This document shows, in pieces, positions 36,668-45,762 of a stretch of DNA of 64,000 nucleotides. Source of the stretch: Streptococcus sp. HMSC072G04. Lineage in GTDB: Bacteria > Bacillota > Bacilli > Lactobacillales > Streptococcaceae. The position numbers were made by a program, and so were the translations under genes. The DNA lies in contig NZ_KV812046.1 of NCBI RefSeq assembly GCF_001813295.1, positions 91,588 through 155,587 on the forward strand, read 5' to 3'. A model generated the notes under the pieces. It was not told the DNA's origin and did not search any database. It saw nothing but the letters and a program-made list of their open reading frames with translations. Numbering within the stretch: the first letter of the stretch is position 1; each line of letters begins with the position of its first letter.

Positions 36668-39187
36668 TTAAAATTTACGTCCGTGACAGTTTTTAAATTT
36701 CTTGCCTGAACCACAAGGGCACAAATCGTTGCGTTTCACTTGTGACAAGTCAATATCTGCTGGAATATCTTGTTGTTGCGCTGCAATGTTGCGAGTCGCA
36801 GTTGTTGAAATACTGTGTTCCGTACGTGGACGTTCTTGTTCGTGAATTTGGGCTTTCATCATGAGACGAGTCACATCAAATTCAATCGATCCGATCATAT
36901 CGTTAAACATACGGAAACTTTCTGATTGGTATTCTACCACTGGGTTATTTTGCGCATACCCACGGAGTCCAACCGCATTTCGCAATTGATCCAAAGCATC
37001 GATATGGTCCGTCCACTTGCTGTCCACCACACGAAGGATCAAGACTTTTTGGAATTCTTGCACAGACTCTTCGTCACGCAATTTCGCTACTTGGCTAGCA
37101 TAGATTTCTTCTGCACGTGCATACAAGTAATCGATAACTTCCTTGTCAGATTTTCCTTCAATATCGCTTGCAGAAATCGTATCTTCCGGAACCAAATTGT
37201 ATTTGGCAAAGTTCAGAATCGCTTCAACGCGTTCTTCCTTGCTTGAGTGGCTGGCCCCTTCAACAATCCGTTTGATGGTCCGTTTGATCATGGCCTTGAT
37301 TTCAGGTGCCAAGTCACGGTTAGCTGTGATAACATCATAGCGTTCAGCGTAGATAATTTCCCGTTGTTCCCGCATCACGTCATCGTATTGAAGGACTTGT
37401 TTACGGGTATCGTAGTTGTTTCCTTCAACCCGTTTTTGTGCACCCTCTACTTGACGTGTGAACATATTTGAACGGATCACCGATTCTTCTTCGCTCAACT
37501 TGAAGCGATCAAGCACTGCTTTGATACGCTCTGAACCGAAACGACGCATCAACTCATCTTCAAGAGAAAGGTAGAATTGAGATTCACCTGGGTCCCCTTG
37601 ACGTCCAGAACGTCCACGCAACTGGTTATCAATACGACGGCTTTCGTGACGCTCTGTACCAATCACACAAAGTCCACCAAGTTCACGAACTCCTTCACCG
37701 AGCTTGATATCGGTACCACGTCCGGCCATGTTGGTCGCGATGGTAACAGCACCACGTTGACCAGCGTTCATGATGATTTGCGCTTCTTTGTAGTGGTTTT
37801 TCGCATTCAAAACTTCGTGAGGGACACCTGCTTGAACCAACAATTGAGAAAGGTAATCACTGGTTTCAACGGCAACGGTACCTACTAGGACTGGTTGACC
37901 TTTTTCATGACGAGACTTGACATCTTCCACAACAGCCTTGAATTTTGATTTCAAGCTTGGGTAGAGAAGGTCTGGATGGTCAATACGAGCAATCGGACGG
38001 TTGGTTGGAATTGGAATCACGCGAATGTTATAAATTTCACGGAATTCTTCTTCTTCAGTTTTCCCTGTCCCTGTCATCCCTGACAACTTCTTGTACATAC
38101 GGAAGAGGTTTTGGTAAGTAATCGATGCAGATGTTTTGGTTTCTTCTTGAACTGGAACACCTTCTTTGGCTTCGATCGCTTGGTGAAGACCATCAGAATA
38201 ACGACGACCTTCCATGGTCCGACCAGTAAATTGGTCAACGATCAAGATTTCTTGATCTTCGCTGACCACATAGTCGATATCCAAAATCATGATGTAGTTG
38301 GCACGAAGGGCATTGTCGATAAAGTGAGTCAAAGCTACGTTTTCAATATCGTACAAGTTTTCAAGATTAAAGTAGCTTTCTGCTTTATCGATTCCTGAAT
38401 CAGACAAACCGATGGTTTTAGATGGGACATCGATAATGTAATCGTCCTCTGTCAAGGTCTTCACATAAGCATCCGCCATGTGGTAGAGCTGGCTCGTATC
38501 AGAAGCTGTCTGACCAGAAACGATCAATGGAGTACGGGCTTCGTCAATCAAGATGGAGTCTACCTCATCGACCAAGGCATAGTTCAATGGACGTTGAACC
38601 ATGTTTTCTGCGCGCACAACCATGTTGTCACGCAAGTAGTCAAACCCGATCTCTGAGTTGGTTGAGTAAGTGATATCACAGAGGTAAGCTTCTTTTTTCT
38701 CAGCTGGAGATTTTGCTGCAAGGTTGATCCCTACTGAAAGACCAAGCCATGAGTAAAGTTCTCCCATCTCTGTTGCATCCCGCTCGGTCAAGTATTCATT
38801 GACGGTAACAACGTGTACCCCTTTGCCAGACAAGGCATTCAAGTATACCGGCATGGTGGCTGTCAGGGTTTTTCCTTCCCCTGTACGCATCTCTGGAACG
38901 TCACCATGGTGAAGGACGATTCCCCCCATGACCTGAACCTTGTATGGGAACAAACCAAGAACCCGTTTTGCAGCTTCACGAACAACTGCAAAAGCCTCGT
39001 ACAAGAGATCATCCAAAGACTCACCATCTTGGTAGCGTTGCTTAAACTCAACTGTTTTCGCTTTTAATTCGTCATCCGTCAAAGCTGCCATTTGGTCTTC
39101 ATAAGAAAAGACCTTGTCAGCCATTTTTTCAAGGCGTTTGATTTCGCCTCGATCATTTTCAATAATTGTTTTTAATAAATTTGCCAT
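36668..39187 (-). CDS. secA: Preprotein translocase ATPase SecA
   Basis: The 839-residue housekeeping SecA motor. Walker A is [13 protein letters not shown] near residue 105, the DEAD-like box is [13 protein letters not shown], and motif VI is [13 protein letters not shown]. The extreme C-terminus carries the SecB/ribosome-binding zinc motif [14 protein letters not shown]. Its length and zinc tail identify it as SecA1, not the accessory SecA2 used with SRR adhesins. This matters for the orphan GtfA/B pair, because no SecA2 is in the window. Confidence 0.98.
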   Translation of the reverse strand: MANLLKTIIENDRGEIKRLEKMADKVFSYEDQMAALTDDELKAKTVEFKQRYQDGESLDDLLYEAFAVVREAAKRVLGLFPYKVQVMGGIVLHHGDVPEMRTGEGKTLTATMPVYLNALSGKGVHVVTVNEYLTERDATEMGELYSWLGLSVGINLAAKSPAEKKEAYLCDITYSTNSEIGFDYLRDNMVVRAENMVQRPLNYALVDEVDSILIDEARTPLIVSGQTASDTSQLYHMADAYVKTLTEDDYIIDVPSKTIGLSDSGIDKAESYFNLENLYDIENVALTHFIDNALRANYIMILDIDYVVSEDQEILIVDQFTGRTMEGRRYSDGLHQAIEAKEGVPVQEETKTSASITYQNLFRMYKKLSGMTGTGKTEEEEFREIYNIRVIPIPTNRPIARIDHPDLLYPSLKSKFKAVVEDVKSRHEKGQPVLVGTVAVETSDYLSQLLVQAGVPHEVLNAKNHYKEAQIIMNAGQRGAVTIATNMAGRGTDIKLGEGVRELGGLCVIGTERHESRRIDNQLRGRSGRQGDPGESQFYLSLEDELMRRFGSERIKAVLDRFKLSEEESVIRSNMFTRQVEGAQKRVEGNNYDTRKQVLQYDDVMREQREIIYAERYDVITANRDLAPEIKAMIKRTIKRIVEGASHSSKEERVEAILNFAKYNLVPEDTISASDIEGKSDKEVIDYLYARAEEIYASQVAKLRDEESVQEFQKVLILRVVDSKWTDHIDALDQLRNAVGLRGYAQNNPVVEYQSESFRMFNDMIGSIEFDVTRLMMKAQIHEQERPRTEHSISTTATRNIAAQQQDIPADIDLSQVKRNDLCPCGSGKKFKNCHGRKF

Positions 39188-39232
39188 TTTTTTCCTTACT
39201 TTGAATTTTTCAAAATCTAAAATGTTCTTTTT

Positions 39233-39261
39233 ATTCTAGCATTTTTTAAACATTTTTTCAA
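39233..39261 (-). promoter_or_regulatory. secA promoter
   Basis: On the minus strand, -35 TTGAAA (39256-39261), a 17-bp spacer and -10 TAGAAT (39233-39238), about 45 bp before the secA start. Confidence 0.65.
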
Positions 39262-39314
39262 GATCAAGGCTGTATCTTACAAGACTTTCGAGTGGTTTTT
39301 TTCGTGTAAGAAAA

Positions 39315-39349
39315 TCCAAAAAGATGCCTGCTCAAGCAGACATCTTTTC
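39315..39349 (-). terminator. Terminator of the KimA-like gene
   Basis: On the minus strand AAGATGtCTGCT-tg-AGCAGgCATCTTTTTGG. Confidence 0.8.
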
Positions 39350-39361
39350 TATATACGGTGT

Positions 39362-41206
39362 TTATTCAGACAAATGGTAAGAATAGCTTGCCACAACCAC
39401 TTCTTCATGCCAACGAAGTGCATACTTCAATTTCAAACTCATTTGGTTGTGGAGAATATTTTGCCAATGTTTTTTAGGAATAAATTGAGGGACTAAGACT
39501 GTAACGGTGTTGCCTTTTTCCTTGGCCTCCTCAGCTACTTTTGAGACAAATTCAACTGTTGGCTGGATAATATCCCGGTAACTCGTCATGACATTTTCAA
39601 AGCGAATATGAGGGAAATAATGCTTAAATTCTTCCGCCACTTCCGCATCTTTAACCTTGGTTTCTTCCGTTGAGACGTGCATAGCTATAACATCGTTTCC
39701 TAGGCTATTTGCATAACTCATAGCTCCCACACTTACCTGAGTGACATTCCCAACAAGGACAATCACGGTATTGCCCGCATAACTTGTCTTTTCAATCTTA
39801 CCTCCCAAGCGCAATTGAGCCGCAACTTTATCATAGTGATTACGGATACTCAAGAACATCCAAAGCAAGAGACCAATAATAGGGAAGAAGGGCCAGATCT
39901 CACGCAAACGGAATAATAAGAGGATCAAGACAATCCCATAACAGATGGCTGCCCCCAGGATATTGGCAAGCGAATACTTAAGAAATCCTTTTTGATATTG
40001 GCGTTTCCAGTGGATCACCATCCCTGTTTGAGAAAGGGCAAAAGGAATGAAGACCCCGATGGTATAAAGCGGAATCAAGCTTTCTGTTTGCCCATCAAAG
40101 ATCAAGAGCAAAACGATGGCACCAATCGCCAAGGTCAAAATCCCATTAGAATAGCCCAGACGATCCCCTTTTTCCATATACATGTGTGGCATGTATTTAT
40201 TTTTAGCCATGTTAAAGGCCAACATTGGAAAGGCTGAGAAACCGGTATTAGCCGCAACTGCCAAGATCAAGGCTGTTGATAATTGGAAGACGTAAAAGAA
40301 GGCTTGTCCGACTGGGGAATTCCCTAAGATGGCTTGGGCCATTTGGGCTAGAGTTGTTACCCCTTTTGCCGGAACGACACCCACCCAGTAATTGAGGAAG
40401 GTAATCCCTGCAAACATGATCCCCAAAATCAAAGCCATGATGGTCAAGGTAGAGGCTGCATTCTTTGCTTTTGGTTTCTTAAAGAAAGGAACCGAATTGG
40501 AGATGGCTTCAACCCCTGTTAGTGAAGCCGATCCACTCGTAAAGGCCCGCAATAAAAGAATGACACTAACCCCTGAAATGGTTTGACCCACATGAGCAGT
40601 TGCGTTATAGGCCAAGTGACCCGTCAAGATTTGGATCACACCATAGCCGATCAAGGCAATGGTACTGACAATGAACAGATAGACCGGAATCATCAAGGAT
40701 GTCGCTGATTCGCGCAATCCCCTCAGGTTCATCAGCATCAAGAGCAAGACCAATAAAATGGAAATGTGAAGATTATAAGGATGAAGAGATGGAATCGCTG
40801 ACGTGATGGCATCTGCACCGGAAGAAACAGATACTGCCACTGTCAGCATGTAGTCGACTAAGAGACTACCACCAGCGATCAAACCCGCTTTGGGAGACAA
40901 GTTCTCCGTAGTCACCATGTAGGCCCCTCCCCCTTGAGGGTAGGCATGAATGACCTGGCGATAAGAAATCGTTAAACTGGCTAGGAGAACCAGGACCACA
41001 ATCCCAATCGGAATGGACCACCAAATGGCTCCCGCTGAAACGGTCATCAAGACCAGGATAACTTGCTCTGGACCGTAGGCGATAGAAGAAAGCGCGTCAC
41101 TAGAGAGCATAGCCAAGGCCTGCATTTTCCCAAGCAATCCGCCTTCACCTTCTGCACCAGATTTCAATGGACGGCCAATAAACCATTTTTTCAATGTTGA
41201 AAACAT
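39362..41206 (-). CDS. kimA: KimA-like high-affinity potassium importer (APC superfamily)
   Basis: A 614-residue protein with about twelve membrane helices and a soluble C-terminal domain of roughly 150 residues. Residue patterns such as FIGRPLKSG, MLSSDALSSIAYG, YAHPQGGGAY-like (HAYPQGGGAYMV), GSLLVDYMLTVAVS and the tail QFIPKKHWQNILHNQ track the Bacillus KimA (YdaO) potassium/proton symporter throughout. KimA activity is inhibited by c-di-AMP in characterised species. It is monocistronic, with a near-consensus promoter and a hairpin-bearing leader (41232-41253). No ydaO-type c-di-AMP riboswitch fits in the short leader. Confidence 0.85.
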   Translation of the reverse strand: MFSTLKKWFIGRPLKSGAEGEGGLLGKMQALAMLSSDALSSIAYGPEQVILVLMTVSAGAIWWSIPIGIVVLVLLASLTISYRQVIHAYPQGGGAYMVTTENLSPKAGLIAGGSLLVDYMLTVAVSVSSGADAITSAIPSLHPYNLHISILLVLLLMLMNLRGLRESATSLMIPVYLFIVSTIALIGYGVIQILTGHLAYNATAHVGQTISGVSVILLLRAFTSGSASLTGVEAISNSVPFFKKPKAKNAASTLTIMALILGIMFAGITFLNYWVGVVPAKGVTTLAQMAQAILGNSPVGQAFFYVFQLSTALILAVAANTGFSAFPMLAFNMAKNKYMPHMYMEKGDRLGYSNGILTLAIGAIVLLLIFDGQTESLIPLYTIGVFIPFALSQTGMVIHWKRQYQKGFLKYSLANILGAAICYGIVLILLLFRLREIWPFFPIIGLLLWMFLSIRNHYDKVAAQLRLGGKIEKTSYAGNTVIVLVGNVTQVSVGAMSYANSLGNDVIAMHVSTEETKVKDAEVAEEFKHYFPHIRFENVMTSYRDIIQPTVEFVSKVAEEAKEKGNTVTVLVPQFIPKKHWQNILHNQMSLKLKYALRWHEEVVVASYSYHLSE

Positions 41207-41231
41207 AAAAAACTCCTTGAAAAAAGATCAT

Positions 41232-41253
41232 GAGGCCGGGAGTTCCCTGCCTC
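41232..41253 (-). promoter_or_regulatory. Stem-loop in the KimA-like gene leader
   Basis: In the transcript GAGGC-a-GGG-aact-CCC-g-GCCTC forms an eight-pair stem with one mismatch. It is followed by ATGATC and six U, then the ribosome site. It lies within the 5' untranslated leader, about 25 bp before the start codon. Confidence 0.5.
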
Positions 41254-41273
41254 TTTTTCATAAAACAGGGGTT

Positions 41274-41302
41274 ATTCTACTCCTTTTTTTCAAGACTGTC
41301 AA
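41274..41302 (-). promoter_or_regulatory. Promoter of the KimA-like gene
   Basis: On the minus strand a consensus -35 TTGACA (41297-41302), a 17-bp spacer and -10 TAGAAT (41274-41279). Confidence 0.8.
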
Positions 41303-41400
41303 CTAAAATTGTGAAATTTTCATAAAACTTTCATTATGTTCATTCATTCAAGCTCTCTTAGATCAGCCAGCTTCTTTTCAAATTGATCCAAGCAAAAAAC

Positions 41401-41575
41401 GAGGCTGGGACAAAAATCCTAGCCTCTCAATTATTTTTGGATTGTCGAGCAAGACGCAGTGGTTGAGTGGGCTCTACTACGCTGATTTCATCAGTTTTTA
41501 CAGCCCTACTCAACTGTTCGGAGGTGGGACGACGAAATCGAATTCTAACGAATTACCGATTTCTGTCCCACTCTC
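41401..41575 (-). repeat. 175-bp intergenic repeat A, complete copy
   Basis: The element starts GAGGCTGGGACA and ends TGTCCCACTCTC, imperfect inverted ends. It differs from the copy at 46468-46642 at only four positions, all within the first 45 bp. Internal inverted segments (GTTGAGTGGGCT/AGCCCTACTCAAC with CTGAT-ttc-ATCAG inside) make it highly foldable. Read on the minus strand, its far end is GAGGCTaGGA...TCCcAGCCTCG followed by TTTTTT, a working-looking terminator for the MerR-type gene. It occupies the middle of the 375-bp gap between that gene and the KimA-like gene. Confidence 0.9.
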
Positions 41576-41581
41576 ACTTTT

Positions 41582-42322
41582 TTATTTTGCTTGATTTTCG
41601 ACATAAAAGGCAATGACATCCGAAGTGTACTGGGCTGTGCCAACTCCAAACTTGTCGATGTTTTCCTTGAATTCTGGATTATAAACATAGCCTTTGCCGA
41701 TATGGCCAAAAACTTCTATAGAGCAGTCAAATCCATACGTTCGAATCGCGTCTAAAAGTTTGGCGGCTTGATCTTGGTTTTCATTTGCAGATACGGATAG
41801 ACCATCATTGAGATTTTGCGCCAAAGTTTGAAAAACTTGGTTGAAGGCTTCCGTAGCCTCATCTTCACGCCCTTTTTGACGTTCAAGCGCTTGATCCATG
41901 ACTTCTTGACCGTACTTATCTACCGCCTCTTGCTGGTATTTTTGAGTATCTTGGTAGCTAAATCCAGTAAATTTTTCCTCAATGGTCATTTTTCTTTCTC
42001 CTTTTTGTTCTTGAATGGTTTTTTGCAAGGTAGAAATCAAGGTATCCAGACGTTGTCTTTCTTGAGTCAAATAGTCCAACTGTTTGGTCAAATGGGGCAA
42101 TAAGTTAGATTTTTCTTCAGCTAAGAGTTCTGCTATTTGGTCTAAGGAAAACCCTAGATACTTGTAGTAGAGAATCACCTGTAATCGTTCTAAATCTTCT
42201 TGACTGTATGTCCGATAGCCATTTTCAGATTTCACAGGGACGAGAAGTCCTATCTTGTCATAGTGGTGCAAGGTCTTGACAGAGACACCCGACAGCTCTG
42301 CAGCTTCTTTGATATGGTACAT
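41582..42322 (-). CDS. MerR-family regulator with TipAS drug-binding domain
   Basis: A 246-residue regulator. The N-terminal MerR winged helix (KEAAELSGVSVKTLHHYDKIGLL) is followed by a coiled-coil dimer helix and, from about residue 120, a TipAS-type ligand domain (FSYQDTQKYQQEAVDKYG...) of the kind that binds thiopeptide antibiotics covalently in TipA and Mta-like proteins. The ATG at 42322 has TAAGGAGGAA upstream. A promoter with the 19-bp spacer typical of MerR activation is at 42449-42479, so it probably activates itself. The ligand is unknown. Confidence 0.9.
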   Translation of the reverse strand: MYHIKEAAELSGVSVKTLHHYDKIGLLVPVKSENGYRTYSQEDLERLQVILYYKYLGFSLDQIAELLAEEKSNLLPHLTKQLDYLTQERQRLDTLISTLQKTIQEQKGERKMTIEEKFTGFSYQDTQKYQQEAVDKYGQEVMDQALERQKGREDEATEAFNQVFQTLAQNLNDGLSVSANENQDQAAKLLDAIRTYGFDCSIEVFGHIGKGYVYNPEFKENIDKFGVGTAQYTSDVIAFYVENQAK

Positions 42323-42334
42323 GATTTCCTCCTT

Positions 42335-42440
42335 ATACTCAATGAAGATCAAAGAGCAAACTAGGAAGCTAGCCGCAGGCTGTACTTGAGTACGGCAAGG
42401 CGATGCTGACGTGGTTTGAATTTGATTTTCGAAGAGTATT
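42335..42440 (-). repeat. BOX element, boxA-boxC type without boxB
   Basis: On the minus strand it opens TACTCTTCGAAAATC, continues with CCACGTCAGCATCGCCTTGCCGTA (boxA) and passes directly to CCTGCGGCTAG...CTAGTTTGCTCTTTGAT and TCATTGAGTAT (boxC). These blocks match the pneumococcal BOX repeat. It lies between the MerR-type gene's promoter and its ribosome site, so it is transcribed as part of that 5' leader. Confidence 0.9.
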
Positions 42441-42448
42441 ACATGGAT

Positions 42449-42479
42449 AGTATAATCCCTCCCCTTAGGTCAGAGTCAA
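42449..42479 (-). promoter_or_regulatory. MerR-type promoter with 19-bp spacer
   Basis: On the minus strand, -35 TTGACT (42474-42479) and -10 TATACT (42449-42454) are separated by 19 bp. The spacer holds a dyad (GACCT-a-AGGGG region). An over-long spacer containing a dyad is the hallmark of promoters that MerR-family proteins untwist to activate. Confidence 0.75.
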
Positions 42480-42505
42480 GGCTTAACATAAAAAAAGTTT
42501 TCAGA

Positions 42506-42554
42506 TAAAAAGGCTTGAGTTGTTTCATAGCTTTTAACTCAAACCCCTTCTTTT
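42506..42554 (-). terminator. Terminator of manA
   Basis: On the minus strand GGGGTTTGAGTT...AACTCAAGCCTTTTTATC, with the stem beginning at the manA stop. Confidence 0.75.
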
Positions 42555-43499
42555 TTATGGATGACTTACGATCAATTCTAAACCTTGCCCTTCCAAAGTC
42601 CAGGATTCAACATCGCTCGGTAAGATAAAGTGGCTTCCTTTTTGAATAGGATAATCCTTTCCATCTACCGTCAATTTACCTTCTCCGGCTAAGACGCTCA
42701 ATAAGCTGTAATCAGCGGTCTTTTCAAAATCAGCTTTTCCAGTCAGTTCCCACTTATAAACGGTGAAGAAATCACTTGCAACCAAGGTGGTCATACGAAG
42801 ATCATCGATTACAACTGTATCTGGATGGCTATTGGCAGGCTCACCGATGTTTAACACATCAATTGATTTTTCCAAGTGAAGTTCACGCAAGTTTCCTTGA
42901 GCATCCTTACGGTCAAAATCATAAACCCGGTAGGTGGTGTCACTCGACTGTTGGGTTTCAAGAATCAATATTCCAGATCCAATGGCATGCATGGTCCCAC
43001 TTGGCACATAGAAGAAATCTCCAGCCTTGACAGGAACTTTTGTCAGCAAGGCATCCCAGTTCTTGTCCTCAATTTGCTGGCGGAGTTCTTCTTTTGACTT
43101 GGCATTGTGCCCATAGATAATCTCAGATCCTTCATCAGCCGCAATCACATACCAACACTCAGTTTTTCCAAGTTCTCCTTCATGCTCCATTGCATAGGTA
43201 TCATCTGGGTGCACCTGTACACTGAGCCAATTGTTGGCATCCAAAATCTTTGTTAATAAAGGAAAGACAGGCTCTTTACGATTACCGAATAATTCCCGAT
43301 GCTCTTGATAGAGCTGATCCAATCCCATTCCTTCGTATGGACCATTGGCTACTTTAGAAACCCCATGTGGATGGGCTGAAATCGCCCAAAATTCACCGAC
43401 ATGGTCGCTCGGAATTTCGTAACCAAATTCTTCTTTCAGACGAGTTCCTCCCCAAATTTTTTCCTGCATGACTGAATGTAAAAATAATGGTTGTCCCAT
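42555..43499 (-). CDS. manA: Mannose-6-phosphate isomerase, class I
   Basis: A 314-residue cupin-fold zinc enzyme interconverting mannose-6-phosphate and fructose-6-phosphate. Zinc ligands are in VQVHPDDTYA and GKTECWYV, and the catalytic-site Arg region is around FVPSGTMHAIG. The frame is open upstream, but GGAGGATATT before the ATG at 43499 sets the start. It diverges from queG, and a -10 TATAAT is visible at 43527-43532. Confidence 0.95.
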   Translation of the reverse strand: MGQPLFLHSVMQEKIWGGTRLKEEFGYEIPSDHVGEFWAISAHPHGVSKVANGPYEGMGLDQLYQEHRELFGNRKEPVFPLLTKILDANNWLSVQVHPDDTYAMEHEGELGKTECWYVIAADEGSEIIYGHNAKSKEELRQQIEDKNWDALLTKVPVKAGDFFYVPSGTMHAIGSGILILETQQSSDTTYRVYDFDRKDAQGNLRELHLEKSIDVLNIGEPANSHPDTVVIDDLRMTTLVASDFFTVYKWELTGKADFEKTADYSLLSVLAGEGKLTVDGKDYPIQKGSHFILPSDVESWTLEGQGLELIVSHP

Positions 43500-43578
43500 A
43501 ATATCCTCCTCGCATTTCATGTTTCTATTATACAAAAAAAAGAAAGTTTTTGAAAGCCCTTTCCATCATTTTCCTCTC

Positions 43579-43607
43579 TCGCCAGAAACTTCATTTTTGT
43601 GTATAAT
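43579..43607 (+). promoter_or_regulatory. queG promoter
   Basis: -10 TATAAT at 43602-43607 with a weak -35 (TCGCCA, 43579-43584) and 17-bp spacing. The -10 ends only 7 bp before the queG start codon. Confidence 0.55.
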
Positions 43608-43614
43608 GAAAGGG

Positions 43615-44754
43615 ATGACACTAAAAGAAAACATTATCCAACTGGCTCATTCTATTGGGATTTCAAAAATTGGCTTTACAACCGCTGATGACTTCGCTTA
43701 TTTGGAAAAATCGCTCCGCTTGGCCGTTGAGGAAGGACGGAATTCTGGATTCGAGCATAAGAATATTGAAGAGCGCATCCAACCCAAATTAAGTCTCTCC
43801 TCCGCTAAGACCATCATCTCAATCGCTGTCGCCTACCCCCACAAACTCAAGCAGCAACCTCAAAAAACAGCCTATAAAAGAGGAAAATTCACGCCCAACA
43901 GCTGGGGATTAGACTACCATTATGTCCTTCAAGACAAGCTCAACCGCTTAGCTGCTGGGATTGAAGAAATGACGCAAGATTTTGAATACAAGGGCATGGT
44001 CGATACTGGAGCACTGGTTGATACGGCTGTCGCCCAACGAGCTGGTATTGGCTTTATCGGAAAAAATGGCTTGGTCATTTCAAAAGAATACGGTTCTTAC
44101 ATGTTTCTGGGGGAATTGATTACCAATCTCGAAATTGAACCAGATCAGCCTGTCGACTATGGTTGTGGAGACTGTCGACGTTGTTTAGATGCATGCCCAA
44201 CCTCCTGTTTAATCGGAGATGGCTCTATGAATGCCAAACGCTGTTTGTCCTTCCAAACTCAGGACAAGGGCATGATGGACCTAGGATTTCGCAAGAAAAT
44301 TAAAACGGTCATCTATGGATGTGACATCTGTCAGATTAGCTGCCCTTATAATAAAGGGCTAGATAATCCCTTGGCAACAGAAATCGATCCTGATCTGGCT
44401 CATCCAGAGTTGATTCCCTTTATAGAACTGTCCAACGGACAATTTAAAGAAAAATTCGGGCATGTTGCTGGAAGCTGGCGAGGTAAGAATATCCTCCAAC
44501 GCAATGCTATTATCGCACTAGCCAATGCCAATGACCGCTCGGCCATCCCTAAGCTCCTGAACATCATCGAAACTTCACAAAATCAGATCCATATTGCAAC
44601 GGCTATCTGGTCTTTAGGGCAACTGCTCCGTGAAGTCACGCCAGACCTTGTTGAGCTCTTACGGAATATCAAACATCCGACCGATGCTATCATAGAAGAA
44701 CGAACTGCTTTCTTTGAAAAATTCGGCATTCAAGCAGATTCACAGCTACAATGA
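43615..44754 (+). CDS. queG: Epoxyqueuosine reductase
   Basis: A 379-residue cobalamin- and Fe-S-dependent enzyme that makes queuosine from epoxyqueuosine in tRNA. Two [4Fe-4S] motifs are clear, CGDCRRCLDACP and CDICQISCP. The catalytic Asp region (MVDTGALVDT) and C-terminal HEAT-like repeats are also present. The family start MTLKEN corresponds to the ATG at 43615. An upstream in-frame ATG (43606) lies inside the -10 box. No ribosome site fits, so the transcript may be leaderless. Confidence 0.93.
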   Translation: MTLKENIIQLAHSIGISKIGFTTADDFAYLEKSLRLAVEEGRNSGFEHKNIEERIQPKLSLSSAKTIISIAVAYPHKLKQQPQKTAYKRGKFTPNSWGLDYHYVLQDKLNRLAAGIEEMTQDFEYKGMVDTGALVDTAVAQRAGIGFIGKNGLVISKEYGSYMFLGELITNLEIEPDQPVDYGCGDCRRCLDACPTSCLIGDGSMNAKRCLSFQTQDKGMMDLGFRKKIKTVIYGCDICQISCPYNKGLDNPLATEIDPDLAHPELIPFIELSNGQFKEKFGHVAGSWRGKNILQRNAIIALANANDRSAIPKLLNIIETSQNQIHIATAIWSLGQLLREVTPDLVELLRNIKHPTDAIIEERTAFFEKFGIQADSQLQ

Positions 44755-44873
44755 AAAAACACTAAGGTTGTCGCCTTAATGCGAAAGCGTATACAAATTG
44801 CTATTTTATACAAATCTATTAACTTCTGTAAAAATAAAAAAATTTATTCGTTAGAATTATTCAATCATCAACT

Positions 44874-45011
44874 GAAACTTTCCGACGTGAGAAAAGCTCT
44901 TGAAACTATTAAGTTTCAAGAGCTCGGGAGTTTTGAGACCTTAGGCTCAAAACTAAGTCATGGAACTTCAAAGAAGTTCGCTGACGTCCGTACTCACCTA
45001 AGGAAAGTTTC
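44874..45011 (-). repeat. Modular hairpin repeat B, short copy
   Basis: A 138-bp element with ends GAAACTTTCC and GGAAAGTTTC, the inverted homologue of 28926-29120. Its conserved stem here is CTCTTGAAACT/AGTTTCAAGAG, where the other copy has GTGCTAGAAAC/GTTTCTAGCAC. Sequence changes on both arms keep pairing. The middle module is a shorter hairpin (TTTTGAG...CTCAAAA). It lies after queG between two halves of what looks like a duplicated or split terminator (44756-44778 and 45036-45066). Confidence 0.85.
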
Positions 45012-45035
45012 TAAAATGACTTTGTCATCAATCTG

Positions 45036-45066
45036 ACACTAAGCTTGTAACCTTAGTGTTTTTTTA
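45036..45066 (+). terminator. Terminator downstream of queG
   Basis: ACACTAAG-cttgtaac-CTTAGTGT followed by TTTTTTT on the plus strand. It overlaps the 3' end of the convergent GNAT gene. Confidence 0.85.
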
Positions 45067-45679
45067 ATTCCTTCAAGAAATACCAACTACCCATCTCTAC
45101 TTGGTTAAAGCAAATCTCACTTGAATAGACTTCCTTGTAGCCATTTTTTGTATAAAAATAGACATTTCCTTTGGTATTGGTATAAAAGGCTAGTTTTTCC
45201 CCTTTGATCTCTTCCAAGAAAGGGTCAATTCCTTCTGTCATAAAGCGACTGCCATAGCCCTGCCGTTGGTGTTTAGGGGCGACTGCGAGAAGCATCAAAT
45301 ACCAATCAAAGTCTACATTTTGCTCCAATTCCTTATCCGTGTCCTCCATAAATTTAAAGTAGGCCAACATATTCTTCAAGGAAATAAACTTGAGCAAACC
45401 AAATCCCCCATTTAAGAGATAGGCCCGAAAAGGAATCGGTCCCTTTTGCAACAAGGCAACTGCATAAATTTCATCATTTTTTTCTGCCACAAGGCAAATA
45501 TGGTGCTTAAGAAAAACCTTTACCAGGATGCGCATCATTGCCTCAACAAAGGCAGGATACTGCTTGGGATCACGCACCAAATCCTTGATGACTTTTAAAA
45601 ATAGATAGTCCTCAAAGGCTGTACTGGCTACTCGAACCACCTGATCCAGATCTGCTTTTTTTGCTTTTCTGTACTTCAT
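45053..45679 (-). CDS. GNAT-family N-acetyltransferase
   Basis: A 208-residue acetyltransferase-fold protein. The acetyl-CoA pyrophosphate loop is APKHQRQGYGSRFM (Q/R-x-x-G-x-G/A), preceded by the beta4 strand YLMLLAV and followed by FYTKNGYKEV near the C-terminus. Substrate is unknown. It is convergent with queG; its 3' end overlaps the T-run of the queG terminator. Confidence 0.85.
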   Translation of the reverse strand: MKYRKAKKADLDQVVRVASTAFEDYLFLKVIKDLVRDPKQYPAFVEAMMRILVKVFLKHHICLVAEKNDEIYAVALLQKGPIPFRAYLLNGGFGLLKFISLKNMLAYFKFMEDTDKELEQNVDFDWYLMLLAVAPKHQRQGYGSRFMTEGIDPFLEEIKGEKLAFYTNTKGNVYFYTKNGYKEVYSSEICFNQVEMGSWYFLKELKKH

Positions 45680-45762
45680 CTTCTCTCCTATTCTAAGTCC
45701 ACTTTCCAGTATACACTATCCCTCGCTCTTAGACAAAGGTCAATTTTTAGGAATTTGTTCAT

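Noticed and set aside
36668-39187. SecA as accessory SecA2 partner of the glycosyltransferase cluster
   Set aside because: It has the housekeeping length and the C-terminal zinc motif of SecA1, and a standard secA neighbourhood.
41207-41400. Possible c-di-AMP (ydaO) riboswitch before the KimA-like gene
   Set aside because: The promoter sits only about 70 bp before the start codon, leaving no room for the large aptamer, and its conserved core is not seen.
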